Shown here piece by piece: positions 1 to 7,291 of a stretch of DNA of 23,354 nt; the stretch's first letter is position 1; each line of letters opens with the position of its first letter. Origin of the DNA: Moraxellaceae bacterium UBA2031 (lineage in GTDB: Bacteria > Pseudomonadota > Gammaproteobacteria > Pseudomonadales > Moraxellaceae); assembly GCA_002333145.1 (NCBI GenBank), contig DDBN01000024.1, positions 16,099 through 39,452 on the forward strand. Reading direction: 5' to 3'. Made by a program: the position numbers and the translations under genes. A model generated the notes under the pieces. The model worked only from the letters and a program-made list of their open reading frames with translations. It searched no databases and was not told the origin of the DNA.

Positions 1-11
1 AAAAAAGTTTG

Positions 12-17
12 TATAAA
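12..17 (+). promoter_or_regulatory. candidate -10 box for the porin gene
   Basis: TATAAA lies about 58 bases before the porin start. The matching -35 would fall at or beyond the left edge of the window, so only half of a promoter can be seen. Weak call based on motif alone. Confidence 0.25.
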
Positions 18-74
18 TTCCACAGCCACGGAGTCAGGTATCCCTGCCTGTCCACCATCCGAGGTTGTCGTGTA

Positions 75-1280
75 ATGAAGCTTTCCCGTATCGCTGCCGC
101 TGTGTTTGCCCTTGCACCTTGTGTTGCCCTGGCCGATGAGGCCTCTCTGTCACTTGAAGCCCTTGCGGCTCAGCTGAAAGCTCAGCAGATGCAGATAGAG
201 GCACTCACCGCTCAAGTTGAGAGTCAGGACAAAGACGGTGCGGCGGGTGCTGGCTGGTTTACTAAGACAACACTGGGTGGTTATGGCGAAATGCATTTCA
301 GCCATTTGAGGAATAGCAAAGGTAACGATGCGCAAAACCCTCCAAAGGGAGACCCTAATGGTGACTCACTCGACTATCACCGCTATGTGCTTTATGTCGG
401 CCACCACTTTAATGACGACGTAAAATTCTTCTCCGAGTTTGAGTTGGAACATTCACTGTCGGGCCAAGGTAAGCCGGGTGAGGTGGAGTTGGAGCAGGCC
501 TATATCGATTGGCGCTATGCGGGCAGCCATCACTTCGTATCAGGTTTATTCCTGCTGCCAGTGGGCTACTTTAACGAAACCCATGAGCCTGAAACCTTTT
601 ACGGTGTTGAGCGCCCAATCGTTGAGCAGAACGTGATTCCTGGTGTGTGGTGGGAGGGGGGAATCATGGGGCAAGGCGAGTTGGCTCCGGGCATTAAATA
701 CGATGTGGCCGTTACTACAGGCTTGAACACGGTGAATGGGGATATTCGTGCGGGGCGTCAGAAAGCCGCTAAAGCAAATGCGGAAGATCATGCTTATACC
801 GTTCGCCTGCGTTACACGGGTATTGCCGGGTTGGATACCGGGGTGACGTATCAGCGTCAGCAGGACATCACTCAGGGTGATGCGACAGCCACATGCTTTG
901 GCCAAGAGAAGTGTGGCCAAGCCGATATGCTGGTCGGCCATGTGGCATTAAGCAAAGCAGATTTTGGCCTGCGTGCGGTATATGCCCAGTGGGAAGTTGA
1001 AGGGCTGGTCAACGGTGCGGGCAAGCAGTGGGGCTGGTATGTGGAGCCTTCGTACAAAATACTGCCAAAGCTGGGTGTGTTTGCCCGTTACAGCGAACTG
1101 GATAACAAGGATGGCGTTGGCAGCACAGGTGAGACTCGCGTTGAACAAGTTGTGGCAGGTGTGAATTTCTGGCTGACGGATCGCGTTGTGTTCAAGGCAG
1201 ATGTGCAGAATGAAAATCCGGGTACCGGTGGTGGCAAGGACAAAGAAGGCTTCAATCTGGGCGTTGGCCTGAGCTTTTGA
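75..1280 (+). CDS. outer-membrane porin (OprO/OprP-like) with N-terminal coiled coil
   Basis: A 401-residue secreted beta-barrel porin. The ATG at 75 is preferred over upstream in-frame starts because it follows a GAGG at 61-64 and opens directly into a signal peptide (MKLSRIAAAV..., probable cleavage after ALA at residue 20). Residues about 25-50 form a short heptad-like helix rich in Leu, Ala and Gln, as in trimeric porins with an N-terminal coiled coil. The remainder alternates polar and aromatic residues in strand-like blocks and ends in Phe (LGVGLSF), the usual outer-membrane assembly signal. The family resembles phosphate-selective porins O/P, but anion specificity is not visible here. 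The following gene encodes a periplasmic flavoprotein, separated by a hairpin, so the porin may be made in excess of the downstream genes. Substrate unknown. Confidence 0.85.
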   Translation: MKLSRIAAAVFALAPCVALADEASLSLEALAAQLKAQQMQIEALTAQVESQDKDGAAGAGWFTKTTLGGYGEMHFSHLRNSKGNDAQNPPKGDPNGDSLDYHRYVLYVGHHFNDDVKFFSEFELEHSLSGQGKPGEVELEQAYIDWRYAGSHHFVSGLFLLPVGYFNETHEPETFYGVERPIVEQNVIPGVWWEGGIMGQGELAPGIKYDVAVTTGLNTVNGDIRAGRQKAAKANAEDHAYTVRLRYTGIAGLDTGVTYQRQQDITQGDATATCFGQEKCGQADMLVGHVALSKADFGLRAVYAQWEVEGLVNGAGKQWGWYVEPSYKILPKLGVFARYSELDNKDGVGSTGETRVEQVVAGVNFWLTDRVVFKADVQNENPGTGGGKDKEGFNLGVGLSF

Positions 1281-1296
1281 TTGCGCCAAGTAATAA

Positions 1297-1327
1297 CACA
1301 AGCCTCGGCTATCTGCCGGGGCTTGTG
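1297..1327 (+). terminator. GC-rich hairpin after the porin gene
   Basis: CACAAGCC at 1297-1304 pairs perfectly with GGCTTGTG at 1320-1327, and the inner TCGGC/GCCGG extends the stem with one G-T pair around a TATCT loop. No T-run follows, so it is either a weak or partial terminator or an RNA-stabilising hairpin between the porin and the next gene. Confidence 0.5.
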
Positions 1328-1345
1328 CATTAGTGGAGAGACTTG

Positions 1346-1852
1346 ATGCGCCACCTGATCTTCTTGATATTGCTAGTACTGGCCATGCCCTCGCGCGCGG
1401 CAGATGCGTCGTTAGACGGTTTTCTGGCGAACAGCTTTGCGGGAAAGACACCAACGCCTCAGATGCTCTGGCTGACCCCTGAGCTGAAATCGCGTGCAGC
1501 AAAAGTGCTGGATCATCCGTATGCCGGTATGCGTATAAAATACTGGCGCGATGGTGATCGCACGGCCTGGGTGATTGACGAGATTGGCAAAGAACGGCCC
1601 ATCACGATTGGTGTAGTGGTAGCAGATGGCCGTATTGAGTCCGTTGACGTGCTGGCGTTTCGCGAATCACGCGGAGGCGAGGTGCGTTATCCTTTCTTCA
1701 CCAAGCAATATAAAAATCTGGGCCTGAAAGACGGAGATCGTTTGGACGGTCATGTTGATGGTATTACGGGGGCAACGCTCTCGGTATGGGCCGTTACCAA
1801 AGTCTCACGGCTGGCACTCGTGTTGCACAGTGAAGTCATCCGTAACGACTGA
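1346..1852 (+). CDS. secreted FMN-binding domain protein with covalent flavinylation motif
   Basis: A 168-residue protein with a signal peptide (MRHLIFLILLVLAMPSRA, cleavage near residue 18), so it is exported. The ATG at 1346 follows GGAGAG at 1334-1339; a TTG one codon earlier is less likely. Near the C-terminus DGITGATLSVWA contains D138-x-x-T-G-A-T144, matching the DxxTGAT-type site where ApbE flavin transferase attaches FMN to the final Thr in NqrC, RnfG and related FMN_bind proteins. It lacks the other Nqr/Rnf subunits and is much shorter than NqrC, so it is a stand-alone flavin carrier. The neighbouring PepSY-type membrane protein suggests it exchanges electrons with the inner membrane; that is inference. 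No apbE is in the window. Confidence 0.85.
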   Translation: MRHLIFLILLVLAMPSRAADASLDGFLANSFAGKTPTPQMLWLTPELKSRAAKVLDHPYAGMRIKYWRDGDRTAWVIDEIGKERPITIGVVVADGRIESVDVLAFRESRGGEVRYPFFTKQYKNLGLKDGDRLDGHVDGITGATLSVWAVTKVSRLALVLHSEVIRND

Positions 1853-1893
1853 TAGACTCCGCGAAATTTTTTGCCACTCCAAAGGCGTATGTC

Positions 1894-2625
1894 GTGGCCA
1901 GACCCTCTCTACGTTTTACTTTTCTCCGCTGGCACCGCCGTATTGGGGCAGGTGCGGCAATTTTTCTCCTGCTGATCTCAGTGACCGGCCTGCTGCTGAA
2001 CCATACGAATGATCTTGGTCTGGATCGGATGCCGCTGCAGAACGCATGGCTGCGCGCGTATTACGGGCTTGAGTCAGGTGAGGCTTCGGCAGCGGTACCG
2101 CACTCGTTGGCGGGTCGCCCGCTTGCCGCAAAAGATGGCCAGCTATGGCTGGGGGAATCGCGGGTATCAGATTGCTCGCACTTGGTCGGTGTAATGTCGC
2201 GCCGAGAGGAAGTACTGGTGGTCTGTGCGGATCGTTTGGTTTTGCTGACGCCTGACGGTCAATTGATTGATCAGGCCGATAGCTTGCGCGGCATACCATC
2301 CGGGCTTTCAGCCTATTCCGAACAAGGCGACACCATTCTGCTGAAAACAGCCGATACCAGCTTAGGCGTTAACTTGTCGGATCTTAGCGTTAAAACTGTC
2401 GCCGCCGGGCCTGATGTGAAGTGGCAAGGCTATGCCCCAGCAGGTAATGCCCTTGTAGGCGACGCTGCTGCACTGGCTAAGACCATCACATGGGAGCGCG
2501 TCGTTCAGGACCTGCACAGCGGGCGTCTGTTCGGCAAGATGGGGGTGTGGGTGGTGGATATTCTGGGTATTGCCGCCATCCTGCTGGCGGCATCAGGGTT
2601 GCTGCTTTACTTTCGCCGACGCTAA
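1894..2625 (+). CDS. PepSY-associated transmembrane protein (probable membrane redox partner)
   Basis: A 243-residue protein with a GTG start at 1894, preceded by AAAGG at 1881-1885; no ATG lies in frame nearby. It begins with a basic stretch and a first membrane helix (about residues 16-36), has a periplasmic domain of roughly 170 residues, and ends with a second helix (about 216-240) followed by Arg residues. Conserved PepSY_TM features are visible: RWHRRIG (H14), LLLNHTND (H37) and DLHSGRLFGKMG (H208), each next to a membrane helix. In this family such His residues are plausible heme ligands. Two periplasmic Cys (C94, C111) could form a disulfide. It starts 41 bases after the FMN-binding protein and probably shares its transcript. 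The family also includes iron-uptake-linked reductases, so the physiological role is open. Confidence 0.75.
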   Translation: MARPSLRFTFLRWHRRIGAGAAIFLLLISVTGLLLNHTNDLGLDRMPLQNAWLRAYYGLESGEASAAVPHSLAGRPLAAKDGQLWLGESRVSDCSHLVGVMSRREEVLVVCADRLVLLTPDGQLIDQADSLRGIPSGLSAYSEQGDTILLKTADTSLGVNLSDLSVKTVAAGPDVKWQGYAPAGNALVGDAAALAKTITWERVVQDLHSGRLFGKMGVWVVDILGIAAILLAASGLLLYFRRR

Positions 2626-2639
2626 TTACCTGACGACAC

Positions 2640-3293
2640 TCAGGCCTCGTCGTTGCTCTCATCCACCGGGGGCGGGCCAATCTTGTCCCACCATTGATTG
2701 ACGATGGCGCAATACAAATCTGCTGTGCGTTTGGCATCGTACAGCGCAGAGTGTGCCTCGCGGCTATCGAAAGGAATTCCCGCCGCGGCACAGGCGCGAG
2801 CCAGCACCGTTTGGCCGTAAGCCAATCCAGCCAGTGAGACCGTATCGAATACGGAAAACGGGTGAAACGGTGACACGTTTTTCAGATTATTGCGGTCAAT
2901 CGCCGCATTCACAAAACCCAGATCAAAATGCGCGTTGTGGCCGACCAATACAGTGCGTTTACAGCCCACCGCTTTCTGCGCTTTTTTGATGCTATCAAAG
3001 ATACGACGCAAAGCCGCGCCTTCTTCTTCAGACGGGCGCAGCGGGTGAAACGGGTTAATGCCGGTAAACTCGAGCGCTGCTTTTTCCAGATTGGCACCAG
3101 GAAAAGGTGCGACATGAGAATGGAAGCTCTCGTTCGGATATAGCAACCCGTTCTCGTCTTGAGCAATCGTGACGGCGGCAATTTCTAACAGGCCATCTGT
3201 GGCACAGTTAAAGCCGCCGGTTTCCACATCAACCACGACAGGAAAGAAGCCACGAAATCGTTCTGCCAGAGGCCTTACCAAATGCTGACTCAT
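2640..3293 (-). CDS. rnt: ribonuclease T
   Basis: A 217-residue DEDDh-family 3'-5' exoribonuclease that trims the 3' ends of tRNA and other stable RNAs and takes part in tRNA end turnover. The catalytic residues are all visible: D22 and E24 in VVVDVETGGF, D124 in VGHNAHFDLGF, and H181 and D186 in REAHSALYDAKRTADLY. They sit at almost the same numbers as in E. coli RNase T, whose length is also similar. The start at 3293 is chosen because its ATG overlaps the stop of pyrC as ATGA (3290-3293); the reading frame continues upstream but only into pyrC. The overlap implies translational coupling. It is convergent with the PepSY-type gene, with 14 bases between the stops. Confidence 0.97.
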   Translation of the reverse strand: MSQHLVRPLAERFRGFFPVVVDVETGGFNCATDGLLEIAAVTIAQDENGLLYPNESFHSHVAPFPGANLEKAALEFTGINPFHPLRPSEEEGAALRRIFDSIKKAQKAVGCKRTVLVGHNAHFDLGFVNAAIDRNNLKNVSPFHPFSVFDTVSLAGLAYGQTVLARACAAAGIPFDSREAHSALYDAKRTADLYCAIVNQWWDKIGPPPVDESNDEA

Positions 3294-4324
3294 AACTGCA
3301 CACGCCAGTTGATTTGTGCGCCCGCACGGACAGGCACTACCACCGTATCGCCAAAGGGATAGCTTTCTGGCACATCCCAAGACTCTTTTACTAAGGTGAT
3401 GGTATCGGTGTGGCGGGGCAGGCCATAAAAGTCGGGGCCATGGAAACTGGCAAAGCCTTCCAGCTTGTCCAATGCACCGGCAGCCTCAAATACCTCGGCA
3501 TACAACTCGATCGCCGCATGAGCGGTATAAGAGCCAGCACAACCACAGGCATTTTCTTTGGCTTCGATGGCATGCGGGGCGGAATCTGTTCCCAGAAAAA
3601 ACTTGGGTGAGCCAGAAATAGCGGCAGCAATCAGTGCTTCTTGATGCGTCTGACGCTTAAGTATTGGCAGACAGAAGTAATGCGGACGCACGCCGCCAAC
3701 CAACATGTGGTTGCGGTTGAACAGCAGGTGATGGGCCGTAATAGTCGCGCCTACATTGGCCGGTGCTTCTTTGATGAAATCAGCGGCATCAGATGTGGTG
3801 ATATGTTCCAGCACTACTTTCAGCTGTGGCAGACGGCGTACCAGCGGGATCAGAACCGTATCGAGAAAGACTTTTTCCCGATCAAAAATATCAACATCGC
3901 CTTGCGTGACTTCACCGTGGATCAGCAAGGGCATGCCCACTTCGGCCATTTTTTCCAGCACCGCCTGCACGTTATCAATACTAGTGACACCGGAGTCGGA
4001 GTTAGTGGTGGCACCGGCAGGGTATAACTTCACCGCATGGATAAAGCCTGAGGCTTTGGCGGTTTGAATGTCGGCCGGAGTCGTGCTGTCGGTAAGGTAG
4101 AGCACCATCAAAGGTTCAAAATGAGAGCCCTTTGGGCGAGCCGCCAGAATGCGCTCGCGGTAAGCGCCAGCCTCAACAGTGGTGCGAGCAGGCGGAACCA
4201 GATTGGGCATAACGATGGCACGGCCAAAGTAGCGGGCGCTGGCCCTGACGGTATCAGTTAGCATGGCGCCGTCACGCAGGTGTACATGCCAGTCATCAGG
4301 GCGGGCAATCGTCAAGAGGGTCAT
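3290..4324 (-). CDS. pyrC: dihydroorotase, class II
   Basis: A 344-residue zinc enzyme that closes N-carbamoyl-L-aspartate to dihydroorotate in pyrimidine biosynthesis. Metal and active-site residues are all present: H13 and H15 in DDWHVHLRDG, the carboxylated lysine K99 in HAVKLYPAGATTNS, H136 in LIHGEV, H174 in VLEHITT, and D247 in FLGTDSAPH. Each is offset by three from the E. coli PyrC numbering, and the length agrees with the family. The ATG at 4324 starts the protein directly at the conserved N-terminus. It is first of a two-gene unit with rnt, which it overlaps by four bases. In Pseudomonas the same pair lies close to argG, as here. Confidence 0.97.
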   Translation of the reverse strand: MTLLTIARPDDWHVHLRDGAMLTDTVRASARYFGRAIVMPNLVPPARTTVEAGAYRERILAARPKGSHFEPLMVLYLTDSTTPADIQTAKASGFIHAVKLYPAGATTNSDSGVTSIDNVQAVLEKMAEVGMPLLIHGEVTQGDVDIFDREKVFLDTVLIPLVRRLPQLKVVLEHITTSDAADFIKEAPANVGATITAHHLLFNRNHMLVGGVRPHYFCLPILKRQTHQEALIAAAISGSPKFFLGTDSAPHAIEAKENACGCAGSYTAHAAIELYAEVFEAAGALDKLEGFASFHGPDFYGLPRHTDTITLVKESWDVPESYPFGDTVVVPVRAGAQINWRVQL

Positions 4325-4531
4325 GGGTGTCAGGCTCGCTGCAGCATAGGTGGCTATTTTGCCAGTTTATCAGGCCGGTGGGGTCTGCCCCAGCCTTATG
4401 TGGCAATCAGTGCACGCGTGACGCACTTTGCTACTGGTAGTTACGGTCAGGCACCGTCGGTCGGCACAGGATTGTCGCTTGGCAGATGTAAGGGCAGAGT
4501 CTTGTCGCGACTAAGGACGGGTCTGCTAAAG

Positions 4532-4547
4532 TGTGATATCCATCACG
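4532..4547 (+). promoter_or_regulatory. CRP/Vfr-like binding site upstream of the diguanylate cyclase
   Basis: TGTGATATCCATCACG matches the CRP palindrome TGTGA-N6-TCACA except for the last base, and the two halves TGTGAT/ATCACG are inverted with one mismatch. It lies about 40 bases before the start codon at 4587. An extended -10-like TGCTAAAGT at 4524-4532 touches its left edge; if that is the real promoter the site would sit near +1 and favour repression. Binding by a cAMP receptor protein is inferred from the motif only. Confidence 0.45.
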
Positions 4548-4586
4548 CAAAGCAAGCGGTGCGTAATGCAATTAAGGAACGGGTGA

Positions 4587-5858
4587 ATGACAGCCCTAGA
4601 TAGCAGTACTCTTGATACCAAGATTCAGAAAATTCAGGGTCTTCTTGAGCAGAATTCTCCCTTTCTTCGCTTTCCTGAGCCACTGGAGCACGGATTTCAC
4701 GTCAACATCCAACGCAGGGCCATCGATCTCTTAAATTATTCGTGGTGGCTCGTTCTCGGATTTTATATTTTCCTAGGGCTAGTGACGTGGACTCAGTTGC
4801 AGGTTTTTTCAGCGCCGCCCTATCAAGAACAAAGTGACACGGTGTGGCGATGGATATTCCTTTCTGAGGGAGTAGTCATTGCCATTTTGCTGGGCTTGCC
4901 ACGACTGCCACGGCTGGATCGCTGGTACCATCATTATGTGGCCGTGATTTCGATCTCATCTGTTGCCATTATTACCATTGGTGCGTCGGCTTTCGCTGAT
5001 CCCTTTCTTAATCAGTACTCCAGTTATGTGGTCATTCTGATCATTGTCATCATTTACGGGATCGGAGGATTGCGTCTAGTTCCCGCCATGGTCGCCTGTA
5101 TGAGTGCGGCGGTACTGTCCTATCTGGTGATCCGCCATTTCGATCTTTGGTACAACTGGGGGTATTTTAGCCAGTATGTGGGGCTGACCAATGCGGTTGG
5201 CATCTTGCTGGGTTATTTGCTGGAGCGTCGTGACCGCACTATGTTTCTGCAAGCGGAGTTGCTGGTACTGGAGAAGTACAAGCTGGACCAGCTTTCCCAA
5301 GAGTTCAATCGCCTTTCCCGTGAAGATGCCCTAACGGGGCTGGCGAATCGTCGTCACTTTAACGAGATGCTCCTGCAAGAGTGGGAGCGTGGACGCCGTG
5401 ATCGGAAGCCGGTTGCCCTGATCTTTATAGATGTGGACCACTTCAAGCCCTTTAACGATACCCATGGGCATGTCGAGGGCGATCGAGCACTGTCCTTGGT
5501 GGGGGTGGGGCTGAAGATGGTGCTGCGTCGCGCGGGTGATATTGCCGCCCGCTACGGCGGTGAAGAGTTTGTGCTGCTTTTGCCGGGCACAAGTCTGGAG
5601 GGGGCAAAGGAAGTCGCCCTGCAGGTGGCACGGTCTATTCAGGCGTTACATATCCCACATCAGGCTTCTAACGTGAGCGATTATGTCACTGTCAGCATGG
5701 GGGTGGCGGCAATGGTACCGGTGGGAGAGATGGGGAGCGCCGAGTTGCTCGCCAAGGCAGATGAAGCCGTCTATGCCGCTAAAGAGGCGGGTCGCAACTG
5801 CATCATAAGTGTGCAGTCAGACGGCTTAATTGACCCCATTCCCCTGCGTTTGATTTGA
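4587..5858 (+). CDS. membrane-bound diguanylate cyclase (GGDEF)
   Basis: A 423-residue protein that should make cyclic di-GMP from two GTP. The N-terminal half has about six hydrophobic helices (near residues 50-66, 88-104, 115-135, 146-160, 164-182 and 196-212), forming an unnamed integral-membrane sensor. A helical linker at about 213-245 joins it to the GGDEF domain (about 246-410). The active-site loop is GGEEF at 324-328 in ARYGGEEFVLL, a competent variant. An RAGD at 315-318 exactly five residues upstream is an intact RxxD inhibitory site, so product feedback is expected. ALTGLANRRHF and FIDVDHFKPFND are typical GGDEF motifs. AAGGA at 4574-4578 is the ribosome site. Input signal unknown; a CRP/Vfr-like site lies just upstream. 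Confidence 0.93.
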   Translation: MTALDSSTLDTKIQKIQGLLEQNSPFLRFPEPLEHGFHVNIQRRAIDLLNYSWWLVLGFYIFLGLVTWTQLQVFSAPPYQEQSDTVWRWIFLSEGVVIAILLGLPRLPRLDRWYHHYVAVISISSVAIITIGASAFADPFLNQYSSYVVILIIVIIYGIGGLRLVPAMVACMSAAVLSYLVIRHFDLWYNWGYFSQYVGLTNAVGILLGYLLERRDRTMFLQAELLVLEKYKLDQLSQEFNRLSREDALTGLANRRHFNEMLLQEWERGRRDRKPVALIFIDVDHFKPFNDTHGHVEGDRALSLVGVGLKMVLRRAGDIAARYGGEEFVLLLPGTSLEGAKEVALQVARSIQALHIPHQASNVSDYVTVSMGVAAMVPVGEMGSAELLAKADEAVYAAKEAGRNCIISVQSDGLIDPIPLRLI

Positions 5859-5874
5859 TCTTGGCTTTTCCGCC

Positions 5875-5894
5875 TATGCCCCTGCGGGGGCATA
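5875..5894. terminator. perfect hairpin between the diguanylate cyclase and argG
   Basis: TATGCCCC at 5875-5882 pairs with GGGGCATA at 5887-5894 around the loop TGCG. There is no T-run directly after it, so termination is uncertain. It is symmetric and could also be a protein-binding site over the argG promoter. Confidence 0.4.
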
Positions 5895-5897
5895 GCG

Positions 5898-5903
5898 TAG
5901 AAT
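5898..5903 (+). promoter_or_regulatory. candidate -10 box for argG
   Basis: TAGAAT lies within GCGTAGAATACGC, itself a small inverted repeat, 41 bases before the argG start. The base sequence 17 upstream (TATGCC) is a poor -35, so it may depend on an activator or extended contacts. Motif-based call. Confidence 0.35.
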
Positions 5904-5944
5904 ACGCGCCATTCTTTTCCCCTTCCTTAGCTTTGGGATTCGCC

Positions 5945-7168
5945 ATGTCCGCCATCAAGAAAGTCGTGCTCGCCTACTCCGGTGGTCTCGATACCTCGGT
6001 CATCGTTAAGTGGCTGCAGGATCATTATCAGTGTGAAATCGTCACCTTTACGGCTGACCTAGGTCAGGGTGAAGAAGTAGAGCCAGCCCGCGCTAAGGCA
6101 GAGGCCATGGGCGTGAAGGAAATCTACATCGAGGACCTGCGTGAAGAGTTTGTGCGTGACTTCGTGTTCCCGATGTTTCGTGCCAATACCGTCTATGAAG
6201 GTGAATACCTGCTGGGCACCTCTATTGCTCGCCCGTTAATCGCCAAGCGTTTGATCGAAATTGCCAATGAAACGGGTGCTGATGCCATTTCCCACGGCGC
6301 TACTGGCAAGGGCAATGATCAAGTTCGCTTTGAGTTGGGTGCTTACGCCCTGAAGCCGGGCGTGAAGGTAATTGCCCCTTGGCGCGAGTGGGATCTGACC
6401 TCCCGCGAAACGCTGATGGCGTATGCAAAAGAGCGCAATATTCCTATCGATTTCAACAAGGCTGGCAAGAAGTCCCCGTACTCTATGGATGCCAATCTGC
6501 TGCATATCTCCTATGAAGGTGGCGTGCTGGAAGATACGTGGACAGAGCACGAAGAAGACATGTGGCGCTGGACTGTGAGTCCGGAAAAGGCCCCGGACAC
6601 CGCAACCTACCTTGAGCTGACCTATGAGCGTGGCGACATCGTGGCCATCAATGGCGAGCGTATGAGCCCGGCGACTGTGCTGACCTACTTGAACAAAGTG
6701 GGCGGTGAAAACGGTATTGGTCGTCTCGATTTGGTTGAAAACCGCTATGTGGGCATGAAGTCACGCGGCTGCTACGAGACCCCAGGCGGCACTATCATGT
6801 TGAAGGGGCACCGCGCCATTGAATCCATTACGCTGGATCGCGAAGTGGCCCATCTTAAAGATGAGTTGATGCCTAAGTACGCCAGCTTGATTTACAACGG
6901 CTACTGGTGGAGCCCTGAGCGTTTGATGTTGCAGACCATGATCGACGCCTCTCAGGACAACGTGAACGGTATTGTTCGTTTGAAGCTGTATAAGGGCAAT
7001 GTGATCGTGACCGGTCGCAAGTCGGATAGCTCACTGTTTGATACCCGTATCTCGACGTTTGAGGATGACGGCGGTGCCTACGATCAGAAGGATGCCGAAG
7101 GCTTCATTAAACTGAATGCTCTGCGTATGCGCATTGCGGCCAATAATGGCCGTAAGTTGCTGAAGTAA
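5945..7168 (+). CDS. argG: argininosuccinate synthase
   Basis: A 407-residue enzyme that joins citrulline and aspartate, using ATP, to make argininosuccinate in arginine biosynthesis. The N-terminal ATP-pyrophosphatase loop is LAYSGGLDTSV (residues 9-19). Other family signatures are SHGATGKGNDQVRFE, NGERMSPA, and the C-terminal GLN-type end around ALRMRIAANNGRKLLK. The ATG at 5945 gives the normal short N-terminus; the frame stays open upstream to 5855 but that stretch has no protein-like character and would run through the hairpin and promoter region. It is a single-gene unit ending in a clear terminator, and lies 86 bases after the diguanylate cyclase. Confidence 0.98.
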   Translation: MSAIKKVVLAYSGGLDTSVIVKWLQDHYQCEIVTFTADLGQGEEVEPARAKAEAMGVKEIYIEDLREEFVRDFVFPMFRANTVYEGEYLLGTSIARPLIAKRLIEIANETGADAISHGATGKGNDQVRFELGAYALKPGVKVIAPWREWDLTSRETLMAYAKERNIPIDFNKAGKKSPYSMDANLLHISYEGGVLEDTWTEHEEDMWRWTVSPEKAPDTATYLELTYERGDIVAINGERMSPATVLTYLNKVGGENGIGRLDLVENRYVGMKSRGCYETPGGTIMLKGHRAIESITLDREVAHLKDELMPKYASLIYNGYWWSPERLMLQTMIDASQDNVNGIVRLKLYKGNVIVTGRKSDSSLFDTRISTFEDDGGAYDQKDAEGFIKLNALRMRIAANNGRKLLK

Positions 7169-7188
7169 CGTCTGCTTCTGTTGTGAGT

Positions 7189-7222
7189 AAACGGGTCGCT
7201 ATGTGCGGCCCGTTTGCATTTT
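7189..7222 (+). terminator. intrinsic terminator of argG
   Basis: AAACGGGTCGC at 7189-7199 pairs with GCGGCCCGTTT at 7205-7215 over 11 positions (one T-G pair), loop TATGT, followed by GCATTTT. It lies 20 bases after the argG stop codon. Confidence 0.85.
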
Positions 7223-7291
7223 GGCTACACCCGATCAGTTGAGGTCTCGGTTGGGTATGCTAGCCTCGCTGCAGGTTATGGAGTCGCTCTA

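Noticed and set aside
948..1502. 184-residue open frame on the minus strand across the end of the porin gene
   Set aside because: It lies opposite two well-supported genes, has no family features or ribosome site, and is compositionally a shadow of the coding strand.
2626..2656. Possible terminator between the PepSY-type gene and rnt
   Set aside because: Only a five-base stem (CCTGA with TCAGG) is present and there is no T-run on either strand.
4325..4586. Possible small plus-strand gene between pyrC and the diguanylate cyclase
   Set aside because: A 107-residue frame exists at 4280-4603 but it begins inside pyrC, overlaps the next start, and has no protein-like pattern; the gap is better read as a divergent regulatory region.
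5855..5944. Possible N-terminal extension of argG by 30 residues
   Set aside because: The extension would run through the hairpin and -10 box, and the ATG at 5945 gives the standard ArgG N-terminus.
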